Positions 41,210-50,876 of a DNA stretch of 64,000 nucleotides are shown in pieces; within the stretch, counting starts at the first letter, position 1, and every line of letters starts with the position of its first letter. Under the pieces are notes generated by a model that saw only the letters and a program-made list of their open reading frames with translations, had not been told where the DNA came from and made no database searches. The DNA is from Mucilaginibacter mallensis (lineage in GTDB: Bacteria > Bacteroidota > Bacteroidia > Sphingobacteriales > Sphingobacteriaceae): assembly GCF_900105165.1 (NCBI RefSeq), contig NZ_LT629740.1:5270001-5334000 (forward strand), written 5' to 3'. The position numbers were made by a program, and so were the translations under genes.

Positions 41210-41854
41210 ATGACTGATAACCACTCTATCCCTGATCGTGACGACGATGACGATATTGAAGGATATGTAAAAATTGACCGGTATAACCCCGAACTGATCA
41301 CCAACCTATCAACACATTATCATGATGTTTTAAAGCAGATAGGCGAAAATCCTGAGCGTGAAGGGCTGTTAAAATCACCGGAACGTATAGCCAAGGCGAT
41401 GCTTTTTTTAACCCATGGCTACGACCTGGATGCGCAGGCGATACTAAACTCGGCTAAGTTTAAGGAAGACTACAGCCAGATGGTTGTAGTAAAGGATATT
41501 GAAGTATACTCGATGTGCGAGCACCATATGCTGCCGTTTTTTGGCAAGGCGCACATCGCATACATACCCAACGGGCATGTGGTTGGCCTAAGCAAAATAC
41601 CCCGTGTGGTGGATGCCTTTGCCCGCCGCCTACAGGTACAGGAGCGTTTAACCAACGAAATAAGGGATTGCATACAGGATACCTTGCAGCCCCTTGGCGT
41701 AGGCGTGGTAATTGAATGCCGCCACTTGTGCATGAGCATGCGCGGCGTACAAAAGCAAAACTCGGTAACCACCACCTCAGCCTTTACCGGCGAATTTTTA
41801 GAAGACAGAACCCGAACAGAATTCTTAAATTTGATAGCAGCGAAGTTAAGTTAA
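41210..41854 (+). CDS. folE: GTP cyclohydrolase I
   Basis: 214 residues. Zinc ligands C103 and H106 (CEHHMLPFFGKAHIAYIP) and C174 (CRHLCMSMRG) are present, as is QNSVTTTSAFTG. It converts GTP to 7,8-dihydroneopterin triphosphate, the entry to tetrahydrofolate and to 7-deazaguanine nucleosides. An acidic N-terminus (DRDDDDDIE) precedes the conserved core. It follows queD by 9 bases, so the two are co-transcribed and the product is shared between the folate and queuosine branches. A family H repeat begins directly after the stop. Confidence 0.96.
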   Translation: MTDNHSIPDRDDDDDIEGYVKIDRYNPELITNLSTHYHDVLKQIGENPEREGLLKSPERIAKAMLFLTHGYDLDAQAILNSAKFKEDYSQMVVVKDIEVYSMCEHHMLPFFGKAHIAYIPNGHVVGLSKIPRVVDAFARRLQVQERLTNEIRDCIQDTLQPLGVGVVIECRHLCMSMRGVQKQNSVTTTSAFTGEFLEDRTRTEFLNLIAAKLS

Positions 41855-41937
41855 GTGGTGAGTGGTTGATTGGGTGAGTAGTTTTTACCACCAGATCAAC
41901 TACTCACTCAATAAACCTAATCAACCACTCACCAAAA
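41855..41937. repeat. Repeat family H palindrome between folE and fabD
   Basis: GGTGAGTGGTTGATTGGGTG on the left and CTAATCAACCACTCACC on the right are inverted, with further TGAGTAG / CTACTCA words between them. Confidence 0.85.
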
Positions 41938-41943
41938 AAAACA

Positions 41944-42831
41944 ATGAAAGCATATATTTTCCCGGGGCAGGGTGCCCAGTTTGTTGGAATGGGTAAAGAC
42001 CTTTACGAAAAGTCGGACAAAGCCCGTGAATTATTTGAGAAAGCCAATGAAATTTTAGGCTTCCGTATTACTGAAATTATGTTTGAAGGCACCGACGAGG
42101 GCCTTAAACAAACCAACGTTACCCAACCGGCCATATTCCTGCACTCGGTTATTTTAGCCACTGTTTTAGGTGATGATTTTAAACCCGAGATGGTTGCAGG
42201 TCACTCATTAGGCGAATTTTCAGCATTGGTTTCAGCCGGTGCTCTATCATTTGAGGATGGTTTGCGTTTGGTTGCGGCACGCGCCAATGCCATGCAAAAA
42301 GCCTGCGAGATACAGCCATCAACCATGGCGGCTATTTTAGGTTTGGATGATTTTACGGTTGAAGATATCTGTCACCGCATAAGCAATGTGGTTGTGCCAG
42401 CAAATTATAATTGTCCGGGCCAGCTGGTAATTTCGGGTACTATTGCCGGGATTGATGAGGCTTGCGAAAAAATGACTGCTGCCGGCGCAAAAAGAGCGCT
42501 TAAGCTAAATGTTGGCGGCGCGTTCCACTCACCTTTGATGGAATCGGCCCGTGTTGAGTTAGAGCATGCCATTGTTCATACCGAGATCAAGGCTCCTATT
42601 TGCCCTATCTACCAAAATATTGATGCCAAACCCTATACCGATCCGCAACAAATAAAACATAACTTAATAGCGCAACTTACCGGCCCCGTAAGGTGGACAC
42701 AAACCGTAAAGCATATGCTGGAAGATGGTGCCACCTCATTTACTGAAGTTGGCCCGGGTAGTGTATTGCAGGGCCTTGTAAAAAAGGTGGACAGGCAAAT
42801 ACCTACAGAAAGCGCGGCTTTGCCACAATAA
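41944..42831 (+). CDS. fabD: Malonyl-CoA:ACP transacylase
   Basis: 295 residues. The nucleophile motif is GHSLGE (S88) and the base is H195 (GGAFHSPLM), with PGQGAQFVGMG at the N-terminus and TEVGPGSVLQGL near the C-terminus. It loads malonate onto acyl carrier protein for fatty-acid synthesis. Other fab genes are not adjacent in this window. The start at 41944 immediately follows a family H repeat. Confidence 0.96.
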   Translation: MKAYIFPGQGAQFVGMGKDLYEKSDKARELFEKANEILGFRITEIMFEGTDEGLKQTNVTQPAIFLHSVILATVLGDDFKPEMVAGHSLGEFSALVSAGALSFEDGLRLVAARANAMQKACEIQPSTMAAILGLDDFTVEDICHRISNVVVPANYNCPGQLVISGTIAGIDEACEKMTAAGAKRALKLNVGGAFHSPLMESARVELEHAIVHTEIKAPICPIYQNIDAKPYTDPQQIKHNLIAQLTGPVRWTQTVKHMLEDGATSFTEVGPGSVLQGLVKKVDRQIPTESAALPQ

Positions 42832-42895
42832 AATAAAACATACTTTGCGTATGTGTGTTTGAATGTAAATTTTATCCTTTGTTGAAACTAAACAC

Positions 42896-45800
42896 TTGAG
42901 CACATCCGGGAAAATACGTTTACTGTTAGCGCTGCTGTTTGCCAGTTTATTATTTACTGCAATTGTGGTTCAAAGCACCTACACGCCGGTAAAAAACCTC
43001 GATCAAACAGCCAGAACCCTTGAAGATAATCTTCATGATAAGGAGGCCTATGTTACCGCCATACTTTTTAATAAGGATAGTCTTAATAGCCTGAAAACTA
43101 TTCAAAGCTATCCTTATAAAGCGCTATATACTGCGCAATACTTCACTAAGGAAAAAAGTATATGGCTTACCACTTACCATAAAGATACCCTAACTTATTG
43201 GAGTGGGATAAAGGTTGTACCAAGCAAAGCTTCGGACATAAAAGAAGGTGTTTCATTTATCAGGGAACCCAACGGGTATTACGAGGCCATCAAAAAAAGC
43301 GATGGTGATTTTTCGGCCATCTGCTTCATCCTGATAAAGGTTAACTATTCATTTCAGAACGAATACCTGCAAAACAAGTTTCAGAAAGACCTGACGGAAG
43401 ATAATAACATTGAACTCGCCGATTTTACTGATACTAATGTTTATGGCGTACACAGCAGTATTGATAACTCATACCTGTTTTCGGTAAAATTAAAGCCGGG
43501 TATGATCAATCACCGCTTCTTTTATTTCGAGCTGATATCATGGCTGTTAACCTTCTTCATCTTATGTGTACTTATACAGGCCATCTGTAAATACATTGCA
43601 TCGCAGGGCTACATTATATTATCATTGATTACGATGGCGCTGTTTATTGTGGCTGTCCGCTACCTGAACCTGCGCTACCACCTCCCCGATTTTGTTTACC
43701 AGCTTTATATTTTTAAACCCGTGCTATATACAGCCGGGCATGGGTTTGCTTCCCTGGGCGATTTTTGCCTCAACATATTATTTGCATCGTGGTTTGCTAC
43801 GTTTTTATATAAACAGCGCAATAAGTTATTAAAGGGCATACCGGGCAAAACTGCCGGTTATGTCATATTAATTATTTGCGTTGCAGTACTTTTAGTTGTT
43901 TCATCCCTGTTATTAAACTTATTTTATGGGTTGGTTATCAATTCAAAAATAAATTTCGACGTATACAATGTATTCAGTCTGTCAAGGTTCAGTATGCTTG
44001 GCCTGGGCATAATGTGCTTTGGGTTCATGATATTTTACCTGCTGAATGAAACCTTTTTATCCATCTGCTCCAGGCTGCTCATACCCGATTCACACAAAAT
44101 AACCATACTCATCATCGGTGTTATTTTAGCTACAGCCGAAATGACCTACCATCAGCATTTCAATTTATTTTACGTCTTTGCAGCTGTAGTTGTTTTAATG
44201 CGGGGCTATGCCTACCGATATAATAATGGTGCCATTACGGCCACATCCTTTATTACCATAGTTTTTGTTTTTTCACTGATCGCCTTTTTAAGGTACAGGC
44301 ATGTTCAATCAATAAAGCAGGACAACACCCGCAAAGCCCTTATGCTTAAGCTGGAACAGCCGGATGATGTTACTGCCGATCATATTTTTAAAAACATTGA
44401 GAAGCAAATAGTCGGCGATCAGAAAATCGTTAAGTATTTTAAGGATACAATGTACTATGGCAACCTGCGTAACCGTTTTCAAAAGCTTTATTTTGATGAA
44501 TATTTATCCAAATATTCCTATGCCATTCATGAGTTTAATACCGATGGGCAACCCATAACAGCCGATAAAAATTATTCCCTGAGTGTATTTAGCGATCTTG
44601 TACTTTATAGCTCCTATAAGGTTTCCGATTATTTTTACCGCGAGAACGACTCCTTTGGTTTTGAAACCTATTTTGCCATACTCCCGGTAATAGAGGATAA
44701 AAAACTATTAGGTACCATAGTAGTTGAATTAAGATCAAAACCATTACAACCGGCGGGCTCTTTCCCTGCTTTGCTAAAAGATGGCTCCATAAAGCAGGAT
44801 GATGAATTTAAAGATTACTCCTACGCTTTTTATATTGACGACAAGCTGCAAAGTAAAAGTGGTGTTTTTGATTACGACCTGGTAAATACCACTTTTAAAG
44901 GTAAACTTAAACAATACACCACCGTTACTACCAAAGGCGATTATTCGGAATGGTATAAAAACCTTATCTCCTTTAATCATTTAATATATAAGCCCGGCGA
45001 TCGCACACTTATAGTGGTAAGCAAGGAGGATAACCCTATTTTTTACGGTATAACATCCCTTACCTTCTTTTTTATACTGTTGCTGTTTTTTAGTATAGTG
45101 GTTATTTTCTCGCGCTGGTTATGGAACCGTATACGAATATTAAATGTGAACGGTGATGGTTTAAAGTGGATACTCCGCATAAATTTTGAACGGATACTTT
45201 ATAAAACGCGCATACAGTTCTCCATTATTGCGGCAGTGGTAATAACACTGGTATTTGTAGGCTTTATTACCTTTTTCTCTATCAGTACCCAATATAACGA
45301 GCAGCAGCAAAACATGATCAGCACCAAGATCAGCCGTATAACTACTGCATTTGAGAACGGGCTTTTTGACAAGTATATTAATGATATAAATGATGAAAGT
45401 CAGGTTGAGTTTGATAACCTGGCCAGCACCTACTCTACCGATCTGATCCTGTATAACCGCAGCGGCTATCCGTTAATTACCACGCAACCCAAAATTTACG
45501 AATTCGGACTGCAGCCAAAACGGATGAATGCCAAGGCTTATATCAACCTGAATAAGCTCCAGAAATCACAATTTGTGAACGATGAGATGGTTGGTGACCT
45601 GGCCTATAAATCAGTTTATGCCCCGCTCATCAACTCAAAAAGGATAACGGTAGCCTATTTGCAACTACCCTATTTCTCGAACGAGGCTGATTATAATGCC
45701 CGTATTGTTGCATTGCTGAACGTGATGATAAACGTATATGCCTTAATTTTTATAGTAGTAGGTTTATTTGCAGTAATTATTGCCCGGCAGATAACCGCGC

Positions 45801-46630
45801 CACTAAGTTTTATGCAGCTTAATCTCAGCAAGATAATATACGGCAAAAGAAACGAGCCCATTAAGTGGGAACGCGATGATGAAATTGGTTCGCTGGTAAA
45901 CGAGTATAATAAAATGATAGCGGCGCTGGAGAACAGTGCACAAAAGCTAGCGCAATCCGAACGTGAAAGCGCCTGGCGCGAAATGGCCAAGCAGGTTGCC
46001 CATGAAATTAAAAATCCGCTTACCCCGTTAAAACTGGGCTTGCAACTGCTCGAAAAATCATGGCGCGATAAGGACCCTAAGTTTGATCAAAAGTTTGAGC
46101 GTTTCAGCAAATCATTTGTAGAGCAGATCGAGAGCTTATCGTCAATCGCATCGGAATTTTCGTCGTTTGCTAAAATGCCGGATACTCATATTGAGCGGAT
46201 AAACATTTTTGATATGCTTGGGCAGGCTGTTACCATTTTTGTGCATGCTGATAATATCAAGATCCAATATCAGCCGCCTGAAGATCCGTTCTACATCAAT
46301 GCCGACCGGGATCAGCTTTTACGTTGTTTTAATAACCTGTTAAAAAATGCTATTGAAGCCACCCCACAGGGTAAATCTGGTGAAATTGATATCAGCTACC
46401 TGATCACCAGCAAAAACATTTTGCTCAGTATAAAGGATAACGGCAATGGCATCCCTGAAAACATGCGCGAGAAGATCTTCGAGCCCAACTTCACCACCAA
46501 AAGCTCGGGTACAGGCCTGGGTCTTGCATTCGTTAAAAACTCCATTGAAAACGCGGGCGGCAAGGTTTGGTTTGAAACTGCACTGGGTATTGGCACTACG
46601 TTTTACCTGAGCTTGCCTGCGGCGGGATAG
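42896..46630 (+). CDS. Very large membrane histidine kinase (NtrY-like), orphan
   Basis: 1244 residues, starting with TTG at 42896 (STSGKIRLLLALLFASLLFT); no ATG exists up to the stop at 42866. It has one N-terminal helix, about seven helices between residues 200 and 440, a soluble stretch (450-715), single helices near 718-740, 774-796 and 937-965, then HAMP and the kinase core. The phospho-acceptor is H1036 (AHEIKNPLTPLK), the N-box NNLLKNAIEA is near 1145, and DNGNGIP and GTGLGLAFV complete the ATPase. HEIKNPLTP is NtrY-typical. No response regulator is adjacent, so the partner must be elsewhere. Confidence 0.9.
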   Translation: MSTSGKIRLLLALLFASLLFTAIVVQSTYTPVKNLDQTARTLEDNLHDKEAYVTAILFNKDSLNSLKTIQSYPYKALYTAQYFTKEKSIWLTTYHKDTLTYWSGIKVVPSKASDIKEGVSFIREPNGYYEAIKKSDGDFSAICFILIKVNYSFQNEYLQNKFQKDLTEDNNIELADFTDTNVYGVHSSIDNSYLFSVKLKPGMINHRFFYFELISWLLTFFILCVLIQAICKYIASQGYIILSLITMALFIVAVRYLNLRYHLPDFVYQLYIFKPVLYTAGHGFASLGDFCLNILFASWFATFLYKQRNKLLKGIPGKTAGYVILIICVAVLLVVSSLLLNLFYGLVINSKINFDVYNVFSLSRFSMLGLGIMCFGFMIFYLLNETFLSICSRLLIPDSHKITILIIGVILATAEMTYHQHFNLFYVFAAVVVLMRGYAYRYNNGAITATSFITIVFVFSLIAFLRYRHVQSIKQDNTRKALMLKLEQPDDVTADHIFKNIEKQIVGDQKIVKYFKDTMYYGNLRNRFQKLYFDEYLSKYSYAIHEFNTDGQPITADKNYSLSVFSDLVLYSSYKVSDYFYRENDSFGFETYFAILPVIEDKKLLGTIVVELRSKPLQPAGSFPALLKDGSIKQDDEFKDYSYAFYIDDKLQSKSGVFDYDLVNTTFKGKLKQYTTVTTKGDYSEWYKNLISFNHLIYKPGDRTLIVVSKEDNPIFYGITSLTFFFILLLFFSIVVIFSRWLWNRIRILNVNGDGLKWILRINFERILYKTRIQFSIIAAVVITLVFVGFITFFSISTQYNEQQQNMISTKISRITTAFENGLFDKYINDINDESQVEFDNLASTYSTDLILYNRSGYPLITTQPKIYEFGLQPKRMNAKAYINLNKLQKSQFVNDEMVGDLAYKSVYAPLINSKRITVAYLQLPYFSNEADYNARIVALLNVMINVYALIFIVVGLFAVIIARQITAPLSFMQLNLSKIIYGKRNEPIKWERDDEIGSLVNEYNKMIAALENSAQKLAQSERESAWREMAKQVAHEIKNPLTPLKLGLQLLEKSWRDKDPKFDQKFERFSKSFVEQIESLSSIASEFSSFAKMPDTHIERINIFDMLGQAVTIFVHADNIKIQYQPPEDPFYINADRDQLLRCFNNLLKNAIEATPQGKSGEIDISYLITSKNILLSIKDNGNGIPENMREKIFEPNFTTKSSGTGLGLAFVKNSIENAGGKVWFETALGIGTTFYLSLPAAG

Positions 46631-46639
46631 AAATAACTC

Positions 46640-47686
46640 TTAAAAGATGTGTTTTATCTGCTCAAAAGATGGTGTAATCCCTAACAACAAAAGCGTAATA
46701 ACCAAAAAAATCACCATAGTCACCAATAAAGGCCAAAGCTTCTCCGTAGTGAATTTGATGCTTATGTTAGGCTGGAATGGATTTGAAACAATCATTACAA
46801 ATATCACCCAGCTAAAGAATCCAGAGATAATTCCCAAAAGCTTACAAAAAATATTAACGTCCAAATACCATGGAATAATCAGAAAAAATAGCAGCCCAAT
46901 AGTTAATGAAAACCAAATGGCATTTTTAAAAATTATATATTTTCGAAAATTTTTGTTGAATGCTTGAAATGTATACCGCAAATTCATGTCGATTATTTTA
47001 TCAAATGGAATAATCATACAGTCTCCTGGTATTACTTTAAATTGATTTGACGTTTGGGAATATCTTTTAGCGCCAGTTAAATATATAGTTTCTAATTCGC
47101 CTGTTTTCTCCGATATCGTGTATTGTGTTAAGAATCCCGAAACCATTTTGCTTTTTTCAGTAGAATCATCAATTAGTACGTCTACCATAGTTGATAACCA
47201 TTTACCCTTTTTTAAAGATTTAAATTCTCTGGTTGAAAGAATTTCTCCCCTGAAATAATAATTCCAATGATTGGCAAATCTAAATACTTCAAATTTGACA
47301 TCTATTTTAAAAATTCTTATAACTTTATGGGAAACGTATCCCGAAATAGCCGCAATTAGCACTAAAAAAAATAGATATCCAAGAATATACTTTAAGTGTT
47401 CATAGGCAATATTGGGCATCTCGTTTTTGACAATATTTACATAAACTGACCCGACTTTAGCTTTTATGCCCGTAAACGTGAAGCCAAAAGATCGGCTAAA
47501 AATTAGGAAAGTAACAATTTGAACAATTATCCCCCAAAATATGCTTGTAATTAACCTATCAGCAAAAAGACCAGCCCCAAATTGCTTTGTGAACTGGCCT
47601 TGATAGTAAAATCGTTTAAAAACAACACCCGGGAAAATAAGCCAAACAATAATTATTATACTGCTTATCGTGAACTGACTTTCCAC
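46640..47686 (-). CDS. Hypothetical multi-helix membrane protein (DUF6338-like), AT-rich
   Basis: 348 residues. Helices lie near residues 8-28, 45-65 and 105-130, with further pairs at 255-300 and 325-345. A cytoplasmic middle domain contains WLSTMVDVLIDDSTEKSKMV and VIPGDCMIIPFDKI. The layout suggests the DUF6338 group, which is often seen in accessory regions. The gene is clearly richer in A+T than its neighbours (many AAA, ATT, TTT codons), a sign of acquisition. It lies 6 bases downstream of the frameshifted small gene on the same strand, probably one transcription unit, and is convergent with the kinase. Confidence 0.65.
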   Translation of the reverse strand: MESQFTISSIIIIVWLIFPGVVFKRFYYQGQFTKQFGAGLFADRLITSIFWGIIVQIVTFLIFSRSFGFTFTGIKAKVGSVYVNIVKNEMPNIAYEHLKYILGYLFFLVLIAAISGYVSHKVIRIFKIDVKFEVFRFANHWNYYFRGEILSTREFKSLKKGKWLSTMVDVLIDDSTEKSKMVSGFLTQYTISEKTGELETIYLTGAKRYSQTSNQFKVIPGDCMIIPFDKIIDMNLRYTFQAFNKNFRKYIIFKNAIWFSLTIGLLFFLIIPWYLDVNIFCKLLGIISGFFSWVIFVMIVSNPFQPNISIKFTTEKLWPLLVTMVIFLVITLLLLGITPSFEQIKHIF

Positions 47687-47692
47687 TAAATA

Positions 47693-47910
47693 TTAAGATA
47701 CTAAAGTTATTTTTTCTTGGGTTGAAAGAATGATAGTCTCTTCGGTGCTATCAGAGTTTTTTAATTTTTCGACAGCTTCAATATATTTTTTCCTGTCCTC
47801 GTCATTTGAAAAATTTTTTGGGCTTCCTCACTCATTACTTCCATATCGGAACTGAAGTAAGAACCTAAAATGTTTCCCATTGCCCGGGTTACTAGCTTAA
47901 TTACTTCCAT
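47693..47910 (-). pseudogene. Small gene interrupted by a frameshift
   Basis: From ATG at 47910 the frame reads MEVIKLVTRAMGNILGSYF then SSDMEVMSEEAQK and runs into a short, unlikely tail. In the neighbouring frame the sequence continues sensibly as NFSNDEDRKKYIEAVEKL then KNSDSTEETIILSTQ and EKITLVS, ending at TAA 47695-47693. The shift falls at a run of six A on the coding strand (47814-47819); one extra A would restore a 73-residue protein. Real loss, a sequencing indel, or slippage on the A-run are all possible. It is linked to the following membrane protein gene. Function is unknown. Confidence 0.6.
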
Positions 47911-48054
47911 TATAAATTTTTTAAAGAAAAAGATGATTTATTAAAGAGGGGATAAGAACAATAACGATACCAAATTACTTGTTCAGTTAATATTTGAACT
48001 TATAAAGTAAATATACACTTTTTATACAAAAAAAACAAATAATATATCAACTAC

Positions 48055-48402
48055 TTATACCGAAAACGAAGTACCGCAACCGCAAGTGCTGGCAGCGTTA
48101 GGATTTTCAAAGGTAAAGCCGCGGGCATTTAAACCATCCTGATAATTGATCTGCATGCCAACAAGGTACAGGCCATGAGCTTTGTTCATAAACACTTTAA
48201 TGCCATCAATAATATATTCCTGGTCGCCGTCCTTTTTCTGATCGAAGCCTAAAATATAACTCATACCTGAGCAGCCTCCGCCTTCAACACCAACACGCAA
48301 GCCAAAATCCTCACCTATCTCTTGCTGATCTTTTAATTTATAAAGTTCTTTTACGGCGCCTTCAGTAAAGCTAACCGGTGCGTTTTCAACAGCAGTACTC
48401 AT
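48055..48402 (-). CDS. A-type iron-sulfur carrier (IscA/SufA/ErpA family)
   Basis: 115 residues. The three cluster-binding cysteines are C44 (GGGCSGMSY), C107 and C109 (STCGCGTSF), in the family's C-x(n)-C-G-C pattern. It holds and delivers Fe-S clusters to apoproteins. Which subgroup it is cannot be decided from length alone. No suf or isc operon is adjacent. A -7 promoter word is found 21 bases upstream. Confidence 0.93.
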   Translation of the reverse strand: MSTAVENAPVSFTEGAVKELYKLKDQQEIGEDFGLRVGVEGGGCSGMSYILGFDQKKDGDQEYIIDGIKVFMNKAHGLYLVGMQINYQDGLNARGFTFENPNAASTCGCGTSFSV

Positions 48403-48422
48403 CTTATTTTTAATTAACTACA

Positions 48423-48430
48423 CAAATATA
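48423..48430 (-). promoter_or_regulatory. Candidate -7 element for the A-type Fe-S carrier gene
   Basis: On the minus strand TATATTTG matches TAnnTTTG. It lies 21 bases before the ATG. The -33 position has only TTG. Confidence 0.45.
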
Positions 48431-48492
48431 ATGTAAAATGCAGATTTTTGTTGCAAGCCGATTATTTATGACCCCGGCCTAACATTCATTTT

Positions 48493-49023
48493 ATGGCTTA
48501 TTACCCCTTTTTATTAGATATTCTTAAATATACTGTTTCCGGCCTAGGTGTGGTATGGATAGCCTTTTACCTGATTAAACCCTACCTCGATAAATCAGAA
48601 CGCATACAACTGCTCGAATTTAAAAAATCTGTCGCCAACCAAACCTTGCCATTAAGGTTACAGGCTTATGAGCGTGTTATATTATTTATAGAACGTATAA
48701 ACCCCGAAAATATGCTGGTGCGCCTTAATTCACCAGGTTATACCGCTGCCGATCTGCATAGTGTAGTTGTTAGCGAGGTGCGCAACGAGTATCAGCATAA
48801 CATCACCCAGCAAATATATGTAAGCAGCAGGGCCTGGGGAGTGGCCAAGCGCATTAAGGATGACACTTTGAATATAGTAGGCGCTGCTATGAAGGACCTG
48901 CCCGAAAACGCTACTGGCCTCGATCTGGGGCGCACAATTTTAATACAGTTAAGCCAGATGGAGAACAACCCATACGAAATTGGCAGCGAACTGATCAGGC
49001 AGGACCTGGAACAATTATTTTAA
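48493..49023 (+). CDS. Conserved Bacteroidota membrane-anchored protein (DUF7935-like)
   Basis: 176 residues. One N-terminal membrane helix (about 9-28, LKYTVSGLGVVWIAFYLI) is followed by a helical soluble domain with QTLPLRLQAYERVILFIERI and PGYTAADLHSVVVSEVRNEY. I believe it is a known conserved Bacteroidota family of unknown function. The family name is from memory and not checked. It is 6 bases before the mutase gene, so the pair is translationally close and possibly functionally linked. Confidence 0.7.
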   Translation: MAYYPFLLDILKYTVSGLGVVWIAFYLIKPYLDKSERIQLLEFKKSVANQTLPLRLQAYERVILFIERINPENMLVRLNSPGYTAADLHSVVVSEVRNEYQHNITQQIYVSSRAWGVAKRIKDDTLNIVGAAMKDLPENATGLDLGRTILIQLSQMENNPYEIGSELIRQDLEQLF

Positions 49024-49029
49024 CCAGTC

Positions 49030-50577
49030 ATGTCCGATAAAAAGATAACCACCACATCCGGTATCGAAATAAAGGAAGTATATACCGGGCCAGTTGAAAT
49101 GAATGAACTGCCGGGCGAGTTTCCATTTACACGTGGCATTCAAAAGGATATGTACCGCGGCAAACCCTGGACCATGCGCCAGTATGCTGGGTTCTCCACC
49201 GCCGAGGAATCAAACAAACGCTACCATTACCTGCTCAGTCAGGGCACCATGGGTTTATCCGTTGCCTTTGATCTGCCTACGCAGATAGGCTACGACTCAG
49301 ACCATGAACTATCCGAAGGCGAAGTAGGCAAGGTTGGGGTAGCTATCGACTCATTAAAAGATATAGAGATATTGTTTGATGGCATTGAGCTAAAAAACAT
49401 CACCACCTCCATGACCATTAATGCTACTGCGGCTACCTTATTAGCTATGTACATCGCGTTAGCAAAAAAACAAGGGGCCGATCTTAAGCAACTATCAGGC
49501 ACTATACAAAACGATATATTAAAGGAGTACGCCGCGCGCGGTACTTATATATATCCGCCTACACCATCCATGCGGCTTATAACCGATGTATTTGAGTATT
49601 GCAGCAAGGAGGTGCCTAAATGGAACACCATATCTATCTCAGGCTATCACATTCGCGAGGCGGGCTCAACCGCCGTGCAGGAACTAGCCTTTACCCTGGC
49701 CAATGGCAAAACCTATTTAAAGGCGGCTTTGGATAAGGGATTGGATATAAATGTATTTGCTAAACGGTTATCGTTCTTTTTTAACTGCCATAATAATTTT
49801 TTTGAGGAGATAGCCAAGTTCAGGGCCGCCAGGCGTATGTGGGCACATATCACCAAAGAGCTTGGCGCCACTGATTTAGGCGCACAAAAGCTACGTTTCC
49901 ATACGCAAACAGGTGGTTCAACCCTAACGGCGCAGCAACCCATGAACAATATAGTACGGGTAAGCAACCAGGCATTGGCAGCTGTGTTGGGAGGTACACA
50001 ATCATTACATACCAATGGCTATGACGAGGCATTATCGTTACCTACTGAGGCCGCTGCCAAAATTGCCCTGCGTACCCAGCAGATCATCGCCTTTGAAAGT
50101 GGCGTTACCGATACGGTTGACCCTTTGGCGGGCTCGTACTTTATTGAGGCCTTAACCGATGAGCTTGAAAAAGCCGCCTATATATATATAGATAAGATTG
50201 ATGCCATGGGCGGATCGGTAAAAGCCATTGAGCAGGATTATATGCAGCAAGAAATTGCAAGCGCTGCCTACCAGTACCAGAATGAAATTGAAAGCGGTGA
50301 AAAAATACTGGTTGGCGTAAACCGCTTTACCCAAACCGAAGAAACAGCAACCAATGTTTTCCGGGTTGATGACTCCATACGCAAACACCAGATCGAAAAA
50401 ATAATCAAACTAAAAAGTGAACGAAATAATCAGGCCGTAAGCGAAGCACTCTCACAACTTGGCAACGCAGCTAAAGGCAAAGAGAATTTGATGCCTTATA
50501 TTTTAACTGCCGTTGAAAACTATGCTACTCTGGGAGAAATAGCCAATACCCTACGCGCTATTTTTGGAGAATATTAA
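49030..50577 (+). CDS. Methylmalonyl-CoA mutase family, catalytic domain only
   Basis: 515 residues. The TIM-barrel motifs GKPWTMRQYAGFSTAEESNK, GLSVAFDLPTQIGYDSD, TIQNDILKEYAARGTYI and SISGYHIREAGSTAVQEL identify the acyl-CoA mutase alpha fold, including the catalytic histidine of GYH. There is no C-terminal cobalamin-binding domain (D-x-H-x-x-G is absent), so it must pair with a separate small B12-binding subunit, which is not in this window. Whether it rearranges methylmalonyl-, isobutyryl- or another acyl-CoA cannot be decided from the visible residues. Confidence 0.9.
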   Translation: MSDKKITTTSGIEIKEVYTGPVEMNELPGEFPFTRGIQKDMYRGKPWTMRQYAGFSTAEESNKRYHYLLSQGTMGLSVAFDLPTQIGYDSDHELSEGEVGKVGVAIDSLKDIEILFDGIELKNITTSMTINATAATLLAMYIALAKKQGADLKQLSGTIQNDILKEYAARGTYIYPPTPSMRLITDVFEYCSKEVPKWNTISISGYHIREAGSTAVQELAFTLANGKTYLKAALDKGLDINVFAKRLSFFFNCHNNFFEEIAKFRAARRMWAHITKELGATDLGAQKLRFHTQTGGSTLTAQQPMNNIVRVSNQALAAVLGGTQSLHTNGYDEALSLPTEAAAKIALRTQQIIAFESGVTDTVDPLAGSYFIEALTDELEKAAYIYIDKIDAMGGSVKAIEQDYMQQEIASAAYQYQNEIESGEKILVGVNRFTQTEETATNVFRVDDSIRKHQIEKIIKLKSERNNQAVSEALSQLGNAAKGKENLMPYILTAVENYATLGEIANTLRAIFGEY

Positions 50578-50876
50578 AAAACCTTTATTCCTAAATATTG
50601 TAATATATTGATGTAAATGCTACAGAGGTTTCGGCAAAGCTGTTGAATGAAAAGAAATATTTCTTTTAGCGAATCAAATGGGATTTTTGTTACGAAATGT
50701 ACATTTTAATATTGAACTTTTAGTAAAGTCTACGTTAAAATATCATAAATTTAATTGTTAAAAAAGTGAAAATTTAATTTTTTTATCCGCTTTTTTTTAG
50801 AATATTCGATGTTCCGTAGCGGCCTCTAAGGATGTTTCATTGGGGGTTGGAAATCAACTTTTTATAATATATCTAT
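50578..50876. other. AT-rich gap upstream of dnaA
   Basis: 299 bases without a gene. It contains long A/T runs and imperfect palindromes such as GAAATATTTC, but no exact DnaA box (TTATCCACA or its complement) and no repeat of the families above. It must hold the dnaA promoter. I see no clear TAnnTTTG word. Confidence 0.5.

Noticed and set aside
47814..47819. Programmed -1 ribosomal frameshift in the small gene
   Set aside because: The run of six A does not form a standard X-XXY-YYZ slippery site in the zero frame; a one-base deletion is simpler.
50578..50876. AT-rich region upstream of dnaA as the replication origin
   Set aside because: No DnaA box of the TTATCCACA type in either strand, no repeat array, and dnaN is not adjacent. 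It is more likely only the dnaA promoter region.
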